The notes: a model not told the origin generated them from the sequence alone. A stretch of DNA of 64,000 nt from Metabacillus malikii (GCF_030813355.1 NZ_JAUSUD010000001.1:1-64000), one strand, 5' to 3'; shown: positions 10,199 to 19,617, numbered from the stretch's first letter. Numbers and translations are program-made.

Positions 10199-11281
10199 AT
10201 GCAAGTTAAAGAGCAGCTATTGACATTAAAACCATATCAACCTGGTAAACCAATTGAAGAAGTAAAAAAAGAATTTAACCTAGACAAGATAGTAAAACTT
10301 GCATCGAATGAGAACCCATATGGATGTTCACCGAAGGTTAAAGATGCAATCGTAGAAGAAATGAACCATTTAGCCATATACCCTGATGGTTACAGTGCAC
10401 TTCTACGCACCAAGCTAGCTAGTCATTTACAGGTTGAAGAGGAGCAAATTATTTTCGGTAATGGCTCAGATGAAGTCATTCAAATCATTTGCCGAGCATT
10501 ATTGAGTCCTGATACAAATACAGTTATGGCTACACCAACATTCTCACAATATAAGCATAATGCAGTTATTGAAGGTACAGAAATTCGTGAAGTACCATTA
10601 GTAAATGGGGACCACGATTTAGATGCAATGCTCTCGCAAATTGATGAGAAGACGGCTGTTGTGTGGGTATGTTCTCCTAATAATCCAACAGGTACATATG
10701 TTAAGGAAAATGCATTATTTGATTTTTTAAAAAATGTGCCTGAGCATGTACTTGTTGTTTTAGATGAAGCGTACTATGAGTATGTTGTTGCAGAAGATTA
10801 TCCCGAAACGACACCACTTTTAAAGGACTATACGAATATTATCATTTTACGGACTTTCTCTAAAGCTTATGGTTTAGCTTCGTTACGAGTAGGTTATGGT
10901 ATAGCAAACGCAGACTTGATACGTAAAATTGAGCCAGCTCGAGGTCCTTTTAATACAAGTCGAATAGGGCAAGCTGCAGCAATTGCAGCAATTGATGACC
11001 AAGAGTTTGTAAAAGCTTGTAGTGAAAAGAACCAAAGAGGTTTAAAACAGTTTTATCAATTTTGTAAGGAGTTAAACCTTGATTACTATAAATCTGAAGG
11101 TAACTTCATTTTAATAGATTTTAAACGGGACTCAGATGAGGTGTTTCATGCATTGCTTAAAAAGGGATATATTGTCCGTTCAGGAAATGCACTTGGATTC
11201 CCAACCCATTTAAGAATTACAGTTGGCTCTGAACAGGAAAATTCAGAAATTATTGAGGTATTAAAAGAATTTATTAGTTAA
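10199..11281 (+). CDS. hisC: Histidinol-phosphate / aromatic aminotransferase
   Basis: Class I/II PLP aminotransferase acting on histidinol phosphate and, in bacilli, also on phenylpyruvate and 4-hydroxyphenylpyruvate, which explains its place between trp and tyrA. Motifs: LASNENPYG at the N-terminus and the PLP-lysine segment [16 protein letters not shown]. The start is the ATG at 10199, eight bases after GGAGAGA. The ATG at 10190 overlaps that site, so it is less likely. The protein has 360 residues, as in B. subtilis. Confidence 0.94.
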   Translation: MQVKEQLLTLKPYQPGKPIEEVKKEFNLDKIVKLASNENPYGCSPKVKDAIVEEMNHLAIYPDGYSALLRTKLASHLQVEEEQIIFGNGSDEVIQIICRALLSPDTNTVMATPTFSQYKHNAVIEGTEIREVPLVNGDHDLDAMLSQIDEKTAVVWVCSPNNPTGTYVKENALFDFLKNVPEHVLVVLDEAYYEYVVAEDYPETTPLLKDYTNIIILRTFSKAYGLASLRVGYGIANADLIRKIEPARGPFNTSRIGQAAAIAAIDDQEFVKACSEKNQRGLKQFYQFCKELNLDYYKSEGNFILIDFKRDSDEVFHALLKKGYIVRSGNALGFPTHLRITVGSEQENSEIIEVLKEFIS

Positions 11282-11286
11282 TAAAT

Positions 11287-11316
11287 ATAGTCCTCTTTCA
11301 AAGTAAAGAGGACTAT
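11287..11316 (+). terminator. Hairpin between hisC and tyrA
   Basis: ATAGTCCTCTTT (11287-11298) pairs perfectly with AAAGAGGACTAT (11305-11316) around CAAAGT. Only ATTGTGT follows, so it lacks a proper T tract. It could be a weak terminator, an mRNA-stabilising structure or a processing site that lets hisC and tyrA-aroA be expressed at different levels. Confidence 0.55.
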
Positions 11317-11432
11317 ATTGTGTATCAACATACTTTCTTTGAAAGAGAAGGAACTTATACTACTTCATAGGATTTGAACAGACGCGTACGAAGGTGATAA
11401 TGCTAGCAGATAGGCTGAAAAAGGTGATATTG

Positions 11433-12536
11433 TTGACGGAAAAGATATATATTATTGGTTTAGGTTTAATAGGTGGTTCCATTGCATTGTCAATCAAACA
11501 ACGGAACCCATCAGTGCACATACTTGGATACGATATAAATAATGATCAGGTTAATTTAGCTAAGAAAATTGGAGCGATTGATGAAATATCTACTGAGCTC
11601 TTTCCATATCTTGCGGATATAGATATGATTTTTATTTCAACACCTGTTCAGCAAACGATTCAAATAATTGAACAATTACAAGCGGTTGAATTAAAACAAG
11701 GAGTTATTATTACAGATGTCGGTAGTACGAAGGCAAAGATAGTAGAAACTGCAAATCGTTATTTAAATGGAAGAATTAAGTTCATTGGAGGCCATCCAAT
11801 GGCAGGGTCACATAAATCTGGAATACTTGCTGCAAAACCTCATTTATTTGAAAATGCATTTTACATATTAACCCCATCTGAATATGTAACCACTGAAGAT
11901 GTAAATAAATTAAAAACTGTGTTGGCTGGCACGAAAGCAAACATTATTGAAATGACTCCTGAGGAACATGACAAAGTAACAGGCGTCATCAGCCATTTTC
12001 CTCATATAGTAGCCGCTAGTCTAGTATATCAGGCAGAAAACTATGAAGAACAATTTCCATTAATGAAAAGGTTAGCTGCTGGAGGCTTCAGAGATATCAC
12101 TAGAATAGCCTCAAGTAATCCAGCAATGTGGAGAGATATTCTTTTACATAATAAAGAACCACTCCTACAATTGTTTAATGAATGGATTTTAGAGATGGAA
12201 CGAATCAAGCAGTTTGTGAAAGATGAAAATTCTGACCAATTATTTAACTATTTTGCTAATGCGAAGCAATATCGTGATGGGTTGCCTGAGAAGCAAAAAG
12301 GAGCAATACCGTCCTTTTATGATTTATTTGTTGATGTACCGGATTATCCTGGTATTATTTCAGAAATAACTGGTTACTTAGCAAAAGAGGAAATAAGTCT
12401 TACGAATATCCGTATTATCGAAACGCGTGAAGAAATTTATGGTGTTTTAAGGCTGAGCTTTCAAACTGAAAGTGACCGTGAAGCAGCAATAGCTTGTATT
12501 GCTAAATATTCAGATTATGATACTTTTATCATATAA
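11433..12536 (+). CDS. tyrA: Prephenate dehydrogenase with C-terminal ACT domain
   Basis: Oxidatively decarboxylates prephenate to 4-hydroxyphenylpyruvate with NAD for tyrosine synthesis. The N-terminal Rossmann motif [11 protein letters not shown] is followed by [12 protein letters not shown], the substrate-binding segment. The last 70 or so residues ([19 protein letters not shown] onward) form an ACT domain, the usual site of tyrosine feedback in this family. The TTG at 11433 after AAGGTGAT is the best start and gives 367 residues. GTG 11394 and ATG 11400 are in frame upstream but have poorer sites. It is separated from hisC by about 150 bases with a hairpin. Confidence 0.93.
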   Translation: MTEKIYIIGLGLIGGSIALSIKQRNPSVHILGYDINNDQVNLAKKIGAIDEISTELFPYLADIDMIFISTPVQQTIQIIEQLQAVELKQGVIITDVGSTKAKIVETANRYLNGRIKFIGGHPMAGSHKSGILAAKPHLFENAFYILTPSEYVTTEDVNKLKTVLAGTKANIIEMTPEEHDKVTGVISHFPHIVAASLVYQAENYEEQFPLMKRLAAGGFRDITRIASSNPAMWRDILLHNKEPLLQLFNEWILEMERIKQFVKDENSDQLFNYFANAKQYRDGLPEKQKGAIPSFYDLFVDVPDYPGIISEITGYLAKEEISLTNIRIIETREEIYGVLRLSFQTESDREAAIACIAKYSDYDTFII

Positions 12537-12564
12537 AACTAGTAAATTAATCGGGGTGAAGAGA

Positions 12565-13860
12565 ATGTCTAGTAATAAAAATCTATCAAAAATTAGTCGT
12601 TTAGTTGGAAGTATTGAAATTCCAGGTGATAAATCGATATCACATCGTGCTGTTATGTTTGGCTCAATGGCTAAGGGGAAAACTGAGATTTCAAACTTTT
12701 TAATGGGGGCAGATTGTTTAAGTACTGTTTCCTGCTTTCAAAAAATGGGTGTAGAGATTCAAGTAGAAGAAAAAGTTGTTACTGTTGAAGGGAAAGGAAT
12801 TGATGGACTAAAAGAACCATCAGATATTCTTGATGTCGGTAACTCGGGAACAACAACAAGGTTAATGTTAGGAATTCTTTCGGGTACACCTATTCATGCT
12901 TGCATCATCGGTGATGAGTCGATAGCTAGAAGACCTATGTCACGGGTTACAAATCCACTTCGCTCAATGGGAGCTTCAATAGATGGAAGAGAAAACGGTC
13001 AGTACACACCACTATCAATTCGTGGTGGTAATTTGAAGGGCATTACGTACGAATCACCGGTAGCGAGTGCGCAAGTAAAATCAGCGATACTCCTAGCTGG
13101 ACTCCGAACCAATAATGAAAAAACAACGGTTATTGAACCACATAAATCTCGAGACCATACTGAAAGAATGTTAAGAGCATTCGGAGTCGAGGTACATGAA
13201 GATGAAACATCTGCAACCGTAATCGGTGGCAAAGAACTTACAGCAACTGATATTTTTGTACCAGGTGATATTTCATCAGCGGCGTTCTTCCTGGTAGCGG
13301 GTGCAATTGTACCTAACAGTGAAATAACCTTAAAAAATGTCGGTATCAATCCAACGAGAACTGGTATCTTGGATGTTCTTAAGATGATGGGAGCAACAAT
13401 TGAAATTATCCAACACGACGGTCAATCGTTTGAACCAATCGCAGACATTATTATTAAGACATCGACATTAAATGGAACAATAATTGGCGGTGATTTAATC
13501 CCGAAATTGATAGATGAAATTCCTGTTATTGCGCTTTTAGCAACACAAGCAGAAGGAGAAACAATTATTAAGGATGCAAGCGAATTAAAAGTAAAAGAGA
13601 CTAATCGTATCGATACGGTAGTTAGTGAGCTTACAAAGCTAGGTGCTAATATTAAAGCGACCGATGACGGGATGATTATTAGTGGACGAACAACATTGAA
13701 AGGGAATGCAACTGTATCTAGCCATGGAGACCATAGAATCGGAATGATGCTTGCAATCGCTGCATGCATTGCAGATGAGCCAATCCAATTAATAGATGCA
13801 AAAGCAATCGATGTTTCATACCCTACTTTCTTTGAACATCTAGCTCAATTATCGAAATAG
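12565..13860 (+). CDS. aroA: 3-phosphoshikimate 1-carboxyvinyltransferase (EPSP synthase)
   Basis: Sixth shikimate step: transfers enolpyruvate from PEP to shikimate 3-phosphate, supplying EPSP to AroC encoded at the other end of the cluster. It has [15 protein letters not shown] near the N-terminus, [12 protein letters not shown] in domain two, and [16 protein letters not shown]. The 431 residues are normal. The ATG at 12565 follows GGGGTGAAGAG; upstream in-frame codons belong to the end of tyrA. In B. subtilis the gene is called aroE. It is the last gene of the supraoperon and a long hairpin follows it. Confidence 0.95.
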   Translation: MSSNKNLSKISRLVGSIEIPGDKSISHRAVMFGSMAKGKTEISNFLMGADCLSTVSCFQKMGVEIQVEEKVVTVEGKGIDGLKEPSDILDVGNSGTTTRLMLGILSGTPIHACIIGDESIARRPMSRVTNPLRSMGASIDGRENGQYTPLSIRGGNLKGITYESPVASAQVKSAILLAGLRTNNEKTTVIEPHKSRDHTERMLRAFGVEVHEDETSATVIGGKELTATDIFVPGDISSAAFFLVAGAIVPNSEITLKNVGINPTRTGILDVLKMMGATIEIIQHDGQSFEPIADIIIKTSTLNGTIIGGDLIPKLIDEIPVIALLATQAEGETIIKDASELKVKETNRIDTVVSELTKLGANIKATDDGMIISGRTTLKGNATVSSHGDHRIGMMLAIAACIADEPIQLIDAKAIDVSYPTFFEHLAQLSK

Positions 13861-13872
13861 TAGTTTAAAACT

Positions 13873-13983
13873 TAGAGGATGACTCAGGGAAGTCAGCTCC
13901 TCCACAAACACGATAGATAGTATTTTTATCTATATATTTTGTTTGAGGGGACTGACACTCTGGGCTATCCTCTATTTTTTATG
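13873..13983 (+). terminator. Very long imperfect hairpin terminating the supraoperon
   Basis: AGAGGAT at 13873 and its complement ATCCTCT (13968-13974) bracket two arms of about 35 bases that pair almost throughout, including GTCAG/CTGAC and CACAAAC/GTTTG parts. An inner ATAGATA/TCTATAT hairpin lies at the tip. ATTTTTT follows the right arm. It acts as a terminator but is far longer than needed, and resembles the hairpins after yppC and yppE. Confidence 0.7.
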
Positions 13984-14150
13984 GGTTTTCGTCCAACCAT
14001 ATATAAATCACAATAATGATAAAAAATTCTTAAAATACGTTTTACAAAATAATCATAATTGCCAAAGTACACTCATAGCTTGTCTAATAAGAAGGTCATT
14101 AGTTAACGTAAGCATGTTACTTGGTTTCAACCATTAACTTAAATTGGATA

Positions 14151-14177
14151 ATAATTCCAAACTAGTTTTGGAATTAT
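14151..14177. repeat. Perfect 11-bp inverted repeat
   Basis: ATAATTCCAAA (14151-14161) is matched by TTTGGAATTAT (14167-14177) around a five-base loop. No T tract follows. It lies about 160 bases before the gene at 14334 and could be an operator or mRNA structure. The remainder of 13984-14333 shows nothing else I can name. Confidence 0.45.
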
Positions 14178-14333
14178 GAATTGCCACTCGGGATAATCAG
14201 TAAAACTCATGCTGATTGTTAAAAAGGATTACAACTATCTATCCGTGACTTCTCAAGTACTGAAAACTTAATTGATACTAACATTCATTAGAGTTTACAT
14301 AAGTAAGACTAAATTGATAAGGTGGGGAGTATA

Positions 14334-15242
14334 GTGAGTTATATAATTGACCATGCAAGCTTAATAAAAAACGATGGGTTAAGAAAAATATCGTTGCTAA
14401 TTAATAACAATCGTATTGAATTTATGCGGAGTACAATGGATAATTTTCGGTTTATGAGAATGGATATGAGTCCTTTTTTGCTAACACCCGGCTATGTCAT
14501 GCTTGACTTCTCACTACAATCATCATTAACATTTAAAGAATATAAAAGTTATTTCATTAATAAATATATAAAAAAGGGTTGTACAACTCTGATTACCGTG
14601 ACGGATATAAAGGACGAAAAGGAGCTTCTCTCCAAAGTTAAACAACGAAGACACCTTATGATAAATTCACCAATAGACTATTATATTGGTGTTAAAGTAG
14701 CTTTTAAAGCATTAACTCCGGCAGTTATAAGAAAATGTAAACGTTATAATATTAGTATTATATTTGTAGAGTTGAACGAACATGATGATTTAAAAAATAA
14801 ATCTTGGGGTTGGCTTAGAGATGCAATGTTTTCAAATCCTGTTACATTGATTCCTTATGTCAATGATGAGAAGACGAATATGGCTAGAAAGCAAAAGATT
14901 TTAAATCTATGGAAAAAAATTATGGAGGAAAACAGGCTATCATCGATATCATCAACATTAAATGAAGGAATTCCTATATCAAAAGAAGTCCTAATGAGAT
15001 TAGGGATATACCCGATAAAAGGTGATATACGTGTCGGTGGACAAGTTAACTATAATTTATATAAGATTACTGATGTGCACTTCCAAAATGGTAAACCATT
15101 ACTAAACACGAATCCGACAGTTACCGTACACCAAGGGAAAATTCTTAATGTTAATGGATTGGTTTCCTATGTACCTGGTATTGGAGAAGAATGTTATATC
15201 TCAATTACGGGACGTTTTATGCCACTTTCTGAGTCGATATGA
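14334..15242 (+). CDS. Amidohydrolase-like protein lacking metal ligands; function unknown
   Basis: Not part of the B. subtilis order. The 302-residue protein is laid out like a dihydroorotase or N-acetylglucosamine-6-phosphate deacetylase type amidohydrolase: an N-terminal strand region with NNNRIEFM, then FLLTPGYVMLDFS where the family has PG-x-ID-x-H-x-H, then KKGCTTLITVTD where it has GVTT. The metal-binding HxH is replaced by DFS and no later histidine ligands are evident, so hydrolase activity is unlikely. The C-terminal part (GDIRVGGQVNYNLY, then a VTVHQGKILNVNG segment) fits the returning beta-sandwich. The GTG at 14334 after GGTGGGGAG is preferred over GTG 14322. The fold assignment is by pattern only and its role is unknown. 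Confidence 0.6.
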   Translation: MSYIIDHASLIKNDGLRKISLLINNNRIEFMRSTMDNFRFMRMDMSPFLLTPGYVMLDFSLQSSLTFKEYKSYFINKYIKKGCTTLITVTDIKDEKELLSKVKQRRHLMINSPIDYYIGVKVAFKALTPAVIRKCKRYNISIIFVELNEHDDLKNKSWGWLRDAMFSNPVTLIPYVNDEKTNMARKQKILNLWKKIMEENRLSSISSTLNEGIPISKEVLMRLGIYPIKGDIRVGGQVNYNLYKITDVHFQNGKPLLNTNPTVTVHQGKILNVNGLVSYVPGIGEECYISITGRFMPLSESI

Positions 15243-15280
15243 TGTAATATATAATGTAGATACTTTATTATGTATAGGTT

Positions 15281-15492
15281 GTTTTATGGGCTAGTCTTTG
15301 TTACAGTACGCGCTTGCTGCGGGCGGGTGGTGAATCTGTCTAGGTTCGGAGGCACGTATAAGCAAACATCAGGTCATCTCCCTACGATAAGTCATCTGTT
15401 CCTGTCTGAGTTTGTACGTTGTTACGCCAGTGGGGTCTATTTTCTCACGCATCCCGCAGGAGTCTCGCGATCAGCTCCAACCAAACCCTAAT
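15281..15492 (-). repeat. Degenerate copy of the dispersed repeat, long form, reverse orientation
   Basis: Shares GGGTGGTGA, CACGCATCCCGCAGGAGTCTCGC, and AGCTCCAAC-AAACCC type blocks with the reverse complement of the copies at 25204-25713. It also contains the internal block with TCAGGTCATCT and GTTTGTACGT found in the long copy. It is locally GC-rich. A 73-codon ORF inside it has no ribosome binding site and is not a gene. The rest of 15243-15709 shows nothing further apart from the ypiA ribosome binding site. Confidence 0.7.
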
Positions 15493-15709
15493 AAAATTCG
15501 TGAAAACCACATACTCTTAAGCTGTAAGAATAATTAAACAATAATGAATGAATAGATAATGGTATGAGAGTAACGAACTAATATAAGTTGCCTCGGTAGC
15601 CTTTTGCTGATTATTATGCGATATTGTAGTTGACTAATATTACTAGTAAATTAGCTGGAATCAATTGTTGATAAATTGAATAAAATTTGCACTAAGAAGG
15701 GAATTTATA

Positions 15710-16978
15710 ATGTTACATACAGTACTCAATGAAGCAATTAATCTTGTAAATGACGGAAAAACTGAACAAGGACTAGAACTATTAGAGAACATTTTACCAA
15801 CACTTCATGATGAGGAGAAACTTCAACTTGCTGACCAATATTTTCAATGGGGAATTGTCGATAAAGCCCACGATATCGTGAGTGAACTACACTTTCTTTA
15901 CCCGGAAGAAATTCAAATTTCCCTTTTTTTAGCTGAAATCTTTCTGGATTTAGAAAAAGAAGAGGAAGCAATTGATTTATTAAATACAATCCCCGAAAGT
16001 GATGAATCTTATCCACAAGCATTACTACTGCTGGCTGATTTATATCAAATGCAAGGATTAGCCGAAGTAAGTGAACAAAAGCTTTTGGAAGCAAAGGGAC
16101 TACTACCAGAAGAATTAGTCATTGATTTTGCCTTAGGGGAATATTACTTCCACCATGCGCAATATAAACATGCTATCCCTTACTATGAACTAGTTATCAG
16201 AGAACATGAGGAAATATCTGGAGTTTATATCGCTCACCGTCTTGCTGAATGTTTGAGTGCGATTGGAGAATTTGAAACTGCTTTAGACTATTATAAAAAA
16301 GCAATAAAGAGACATGAGGATGTAGATACTTTATTTGGATACGGTATGACAGCTTTCCAAGGTGGATTTTATAAGACTGCGATTCAGCAGTTAACTACAC
16401 TTAAAGAAGCGGATCCACATTATTCTTCCCTTTATTTATATTTAGGCAAAGCTTATGAACACGAAGGATATTTAGAAGAAAGCTTGGAAACTGTACAGCA
16501 AGGTATTAAATATGATGAATACAATAAGGAATTATATTACTTCGGTGGAAAAATAGCGATAAAATTAGGTTCTTTAGTAGTAGCAGAGCAATTATTACGT
16601 GAAGTAATTGCCATTGACCCTGGTCATTTAGAAGCTATAATCACCCTATCACAAGTTTTTTTACAAGAAGAAAAATACGATGATGTAATCGAATTAATTA
16701 CTGAGTGTAAAAGATACGGAGAAGAAGACCCACAGTTTGATTGGATTTTAGCACGATCATACCACCAAAAAGAAGAGTATACTGAAGCATTAAAACATTA
16801 TAAGGAAGCATATAATTCATTTAAGGAACAGCATGAATTTTTACATGAATATGCTCACTTTTTATTAGAAGAGGGGCTGAGGAGTGAAGCAAAAACTATT
16901 TTCAGCAAACTTCTCGTTGAAGACCCTTCAAATGTCGAAATAAACGAGATTTTGATGCAATTAGAGGAAGAGTTTTAA
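15710..16978 (+). CDS. ypiA: TPR repeat protein YpiA
   Basis: A 422-residue acidic protein built almost wholly from tetratricopeptide repeats; typical A-L-Y-Y and A-x-x-P spacings recur about every 34 residues (for example near 135-175, 175-205 and 330-370). No signal peptide or membrane segment, so it is probably a cytoplasmic scaffold. It matches B. subtilis YpiA in length and in position upstream of ypiB. The ATG at 15710 follows AGAAGGGAAT. Its molecular partner is unknown. Confidence 0.88.
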   Translation: MLHTVLNEAINLVNDGKTEQGLELLENILPTLHDEEKLQLADQYFQWGIVDKAHDIVSELHFLYPEEIQISLFLAEIFLDLEKEEEAIDLLNTIPESDESYPQALLLLADLYQMQGLAEVSEQKLLEAKGLLPEELVIDFALGEYYFHHAQYKHAIPYYELVIREHEEISGVYIAHRLAECLSAIGEFETALDYYKKAIKRHEDVDTLFGYGMTAFQGGFYKTAIQQLTTLKEADPHYSSLYLYLGKAYEHEGYLEESLETVQQGIKYDEYNKELYYFGGKIAIKLGSLVVAEQLLREVIAIDPGHLEAIITLSQVFLQEEKYDDVIELITECKRYGEEDPQFDWILARSYHQKEEYTEALKHYKEAYNSFKEQHEFLHEYAHFLLEEGLRSEAKTIFSKLLVEDPSNVEINEILMQLEEEF

Positions 16979-17001
16979 CCTGAGAAAAGAAGGAGTATCT
17001 A

Positions 17002-17115
17002 ATGGTTTTGTGGAATAATGTGAGTATAAAAGAAATTGAAATTGCAGAGGAGGGATTTGTATGGTGGCCCCTGTATCTGTCCACGAAAAGAAAGATTTTA
17101 TCAGGTGGTTTTTAA
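17002..17115 (+). CDS. Possible 37-residue leader peptide overlapping the start of ypiB
   Basis: ATG at 17002 is preceded by AAGAAGGAGTATCTA, a good ribosome binding site. The frame runs 37 codons and stops at TAA 17113-17115, 55 bases inside ypiB in another frame. The peptide has a WW pair and a basic tail (STKRK). Translation through it would pass over the GAGGAGGGA site of ypiB. It could be a regulatory upstream ORF or chance; there is no homology evidence. Confidence 0.3.
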   Translation: MVLWNNVSIKEIEIAEEGFVWWPLYLSTKRKILSGGF

Positions 17116-17609
17116 ATCATTATCAGCTTAAGAGAAGAGAGTGTGTCTGGATTTTAAATTATTTAATGAGCCACGATACGTTAATGGAAAAAGTCCACTT
17201 TGTAGAGCAAGCACAGTATTGTCCAAGAGGTATCATTATGTCAACACATTGTGTAGAAGAAGTTCCATTCCGCTTTTATAAGGAAAATGTAATGACCACA
17301 GATGCAGAAAAATCTTTTCATGATATTCGTTTAAATAAAGAGGAAGAGTTATTTATCCAACTTAATTTTCGCGCTGCCTATCAATCACCACAATATGCTG
17401 CAGTATTGGAAACGAACCCATTTATACCTGAGCATCTATACGGTAATGACAAAGACCGTGAAGTTGCTGAAAAATTATTAGAGCATTCACTTGAAACATT
17501 TCAAAAACAAAAATTATATGAATTAATTGATAAAGCGCTAGATGAACAAAATAAACAAGAATTTGAAAGACTGACAGCAAAATTACTTCAATTAAGCAAA
17601 CTTGAATGA
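17061..17609 (+). CDS. ypiB: UPF0302 family protein YpiB
   Basis: A 182-residue cytoplasmic protein matching B. subtilis YpiB in size and position. The N-terminal half ([20 protein letters not shown]) is rich in aromatic and basic residues; the C-terminal third is a charged helix with [14 protein letters not shown], the short IDEAL-like motif shared by small Bacillus regulatory proteins. The ATG at 17061 follows GAGGAGGGA by five bases. The biochemical role is not established. A strong two-part hairpin terminator follows. Confidence 0.87.
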   Translation: MVAPVSVHEKKDFIRWFLNHYQLKRRECVWILNYLMSHDTLMEKVHFVEQAQYCPRGIIMSTHCVEEVPFRFYKENVMTTDAEKSFHDIRLNKEEELFIQLNFRAAYQSPQYAAVLETNPFIPEHLYGNDKDREVAEKLLEHSLETFQKQKLYELIDKALDEQNKQEFERLTAKLLQLSKLE

Positions 17610-17622
17610 TTGTTACATTTAT

Positions 17623-17696
17623 ACTGGTTATGAATGCTGTACTTCGCACTTACTAGTGAGTGGTGAACAGCATTTGAATAGCCAGTTTTTCTTTTG
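17623..17696 (+). terminator. Terminator after ypiB
   Basis: An inner stem AATGCTGT (17633-17640) / ACAGCATT (17667-17674) sits inside an outer stem ACTGG (17623-17627) / CCAGT (17682-17686), followed by TTTTTCTTTT. Confidence 0.75.
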
Positions 17697-17835
17697 GAAT
17701 AAGCTATGGTATATTATTATTGCAATTATGAGTTATACTTACGTACCTTACTGCTAGCAATCACAGCTATACATAAAAAGAAATGTAAAATAAACTAGAT
17801 AAATATTTAGTATGACCAAAGAGGAGAGAAGCCAA

Positions 17836-18288
17836 ATGAAATGGATTCTTACTGATGTAGATGCTTATAATCAATCAAAAGAATATGTAGACACTGCTAT
17901 TATCCCATTAATACCAATAGCAGCGAATCCTGAATTTAAAGTGATTGTACAAAAAGGAGAATTTCTTTCACTCTTAGTAAACGAACTTGAAAGACAACTA
18001 AAGGGAAGAGTTTTTCTATTTCCACCGTATTCATATGTAAAAAATAGTGAAAATGTGTTTGAAAATTTAATAGAATGGAAAAATGAAATAAAGAAGGAAT
18101 TTAAACATATATTTTTCATTACTAATGATGAGTACATAAAAAGTAATAAAACAGATGAATTATCTGATGAGTTAATATGGACTCCGACTGTTCCTATGGA
18201 AAATATGGATGATAGTCTTAAACGAAAATTATTAGCAGACCAAGTCGAACAAATTATTAAAAAATTACTACAATCTTGGAATAATTAA
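17836..18288 (+). CDS. ypiF: YpiF family protein (DUF2487)
   Basis: A 150-residue cytoplasmic protein beginning KWILTDVDAYNQSKEYVDTA, like B. subtilis YpiF, and placed the same way between ypiB and qcrA. The start is the ATG at 17836 after GAGGAGAGAAG; an upstream in-frame ATG at 17812 has no ribosome binding site. No motif for a catalytic activity is visible. Function unknown; the conserved link to the bc complex genes is the only clue to its role. Confidence 0.85.
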   Translation: MKWILTDVDAYNQSKEYVDTAIIPLIPIAANPEFKVIVQKGEFLSLLVNELERQLKGRVFLFPPYSYVKNSENVFENLIEWKNEIKKEFKHIFFITNDEYIKSNKTDELSDELIWTPTVPMENMDDSLKRKLLADQVEQIIKKLLQSWNN

Positions 18289-18347
18289 GAAAATTTTTTT
18301 ATTTACGAATAACAAACGATGATTTTATTGACCTCATGTAAAGATTG

Positions 18348-18400
18348 ATATATCATGAGTATGTCCTAGTTTTATATATCATTTCCGTATGTCCTATAAT
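18348..18400 (+). promoter_or_regulatory. Direct repeats overlapping a -10 box upstream of qcrABC
   Basis: ATATATCAT is found at 18348 and 18374, and GTATGTCCTA at 18359 and 18387, giving two copies of a split motif 26-28 bases apart. The second copy runs into TATAAT at 18395-18400, a good -10 box. The -35 region is poor (TTATAT near 18372), which would fit a promoter needing an activator. Confidence 0.5.
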
Positions 18401-18431
18401 GGACTTAGCTTAAGATAGAGGGGGGAAAATG

Positions 18432-18938
18432 ATGAGCGAGAAAAAACACCAAGTTTCAAGACGTCAATTTCTGAACTACACGCTTACTGGTGTAGGCGGT
18501 TTCATGGCTGCAGGTATGCTTATGCCAATGGTTCGCTTCGCACTTGACCCTGTGCTCCGACCAGCAGACGAGACAGAGTTAGTTCAAGTAGTAAGTGTAG
18601 ACGAAATAACGGATGAACCACAACGCTTTGACTTTAAAATCAAACAAAAAGATGCTTGGTACGAGTCTGAAGAAACAAAATCAGCGTGGGTTTATAAAGA
18701 AGGGGATAAGATAACAGCGTTATCACCAGTTTGTAAACATTTAGGCTGTACAGTTGGATGGAATAATGACCCTTCTAACAAAAACAGATTTTTCTGCCCG
18801 TGTCACTATGGATTGTATGAAAAAGACGGGAAAAACGTTAAAGGAACACCGCCTTTAGCACCGCTTGATGTCTACGAGCATGCTGTAAAAGACGGTTATT
18901 TATTCTTAGGTAAAGCGAAACCACGAGGGGAGGCGTAA
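18432..18938 (+). CDS. qcrA: Menaquinol:cytochrome c reductase, Rieske iron-sulfur subunit
   Basis: The 2Fe-2S subunit of the bacillar b6c/bc-type complex, taking electrons from menaquinol on the outer face of the membrane. The N-terminus SRRQFLNYTLTGVGGFMAAG is a twin-arginine-like anchor. The Rieske boxes CKHLGCTVGW and CPCHYGLYEKDG hold the two Cys and two His ligands. About 168 residues. Tandem ATGs at 18429 and 18432 are both usable after AGAGGGGGG; the second has better spacing. It is first in the qcrABC operon. Confidence 0.95.
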   Translation: MSEKKHQVSRRQFLNYTLTGVGGFMAAGMLMPMVRFALDPVLRPADETELVQVVSVDEITDEPQRFDFKIKQKDAWYESEETKSAWVYKEGDKITALSPVCKHLGCTVGWNNDPSNKNRFFCPCHYGLYEKDGKNVKGTPPLAPLDVYEHAVKDGYLFLGKAKPRGEA

Positions 18939-18942
18939 TCTA

Positions 18943-19617
18943 TTGCTTAACAAAATTTATGATTGGGTTGACGAACGTTTAGATATTACGCCAATGTGGC
19001 GCGATATTGCTGACCATGAAGTTCCTGAACACGTAAACCCAGCACATCACTTTTCTGCCTTTGTATATTGCTTTGGTGGATTAACATTCTTTGTAACCGT
19101 TATTCAAGTACTATCAGGAATGTTTTTAACAATGTACTATGTTCCAGATATTAAAAATGCCTGGGAATCAGTTTTTTATCTTCAAAACGAAGTTGCATTT
19201 GGACAAATCGTTCGTGGTATGCATCACTGGGGCGCAAGTCTCGTCATTGTTATGATGTTTTTACATACTCTACGTGTATTCTTCCAAGGAGCCTATAAGA
19301 AACCACGTGAATTAAACTGGATTGTAGGAGTACTTATCTTCTTCGTAATGCTTGGTTTAGGTTTAACTGGATATTTACTACCTTGGGATATGAAAGCACT
19401 ATTTGCTACTAAGGTTACATTGCAGATTGCAGAATCGGTTCCGCTCATCGGGCCTACAATTAAAACATTGTTATCTGGTCACCCTGAAATTGTCGGTGCA
19501 CAGACTCTTACACGTTTCTTTGCAATCCATGTATTCTTCCTGCCTGCTGCATTATTCGGTTTAATGGCAGCACACTTTGTTATGATTAGAAAACAAGGTA
19601 TTTCGGGACCTCTATAA
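18943..19617 (+). CDS. qcrB: Menaquinol:cytochrome c reductase, cytochrome b subunit
   Basis: A 224-residue integral membrane subunit, the length of the split b6-type cytochrome b of bacilli. Four hydrophobic helices carry heme-ligating histidines, in GMHHWGAS, MMFLHTLRVFFQG and ARFFAIHVFFLPA-like (TRFFAIHVFFLPA) segments. The TTG at 18943 follows GGGGAGG by nine bases and lies four bases after qcrA. With QcrA and QcrC it passes electrons from menaquinol to cytochrome c and moves protons. Confidence 0.95.
   Translation: MLNKIYDWVDERLDITPMWRDIADHEVPEHVNPAHHFSAFVYCFGGLTFFVTVIQVLSGMFLTMYYVPDIKNAWESVFYLQNEVAFGQIVRGMHHWGASLVIVMMFLHTLRVFFQGAYKKPRELNWIVGVLIFFVMLGLGLTGYLLPWDMKALFATKVTLQIAESVPLIGPTIKTLLSGHPEIVGAQTLTRFFAIHVFFLPAALFGLMAAHFVMIRKQGISGPL

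Noticed and set aside
13943-14137. 64-codon plus-strand ORF after aroA
   Set aside because: It begins within the right arm of the long hairpin terminator, has no ribosome binding site and no recognisable protein pattern.
15270-15491. 73-codon ORF
   Set aside because: It lies wholly inside a decayed copy of the dispersed repeat, and its codons follow the repeat, not protein constraint.
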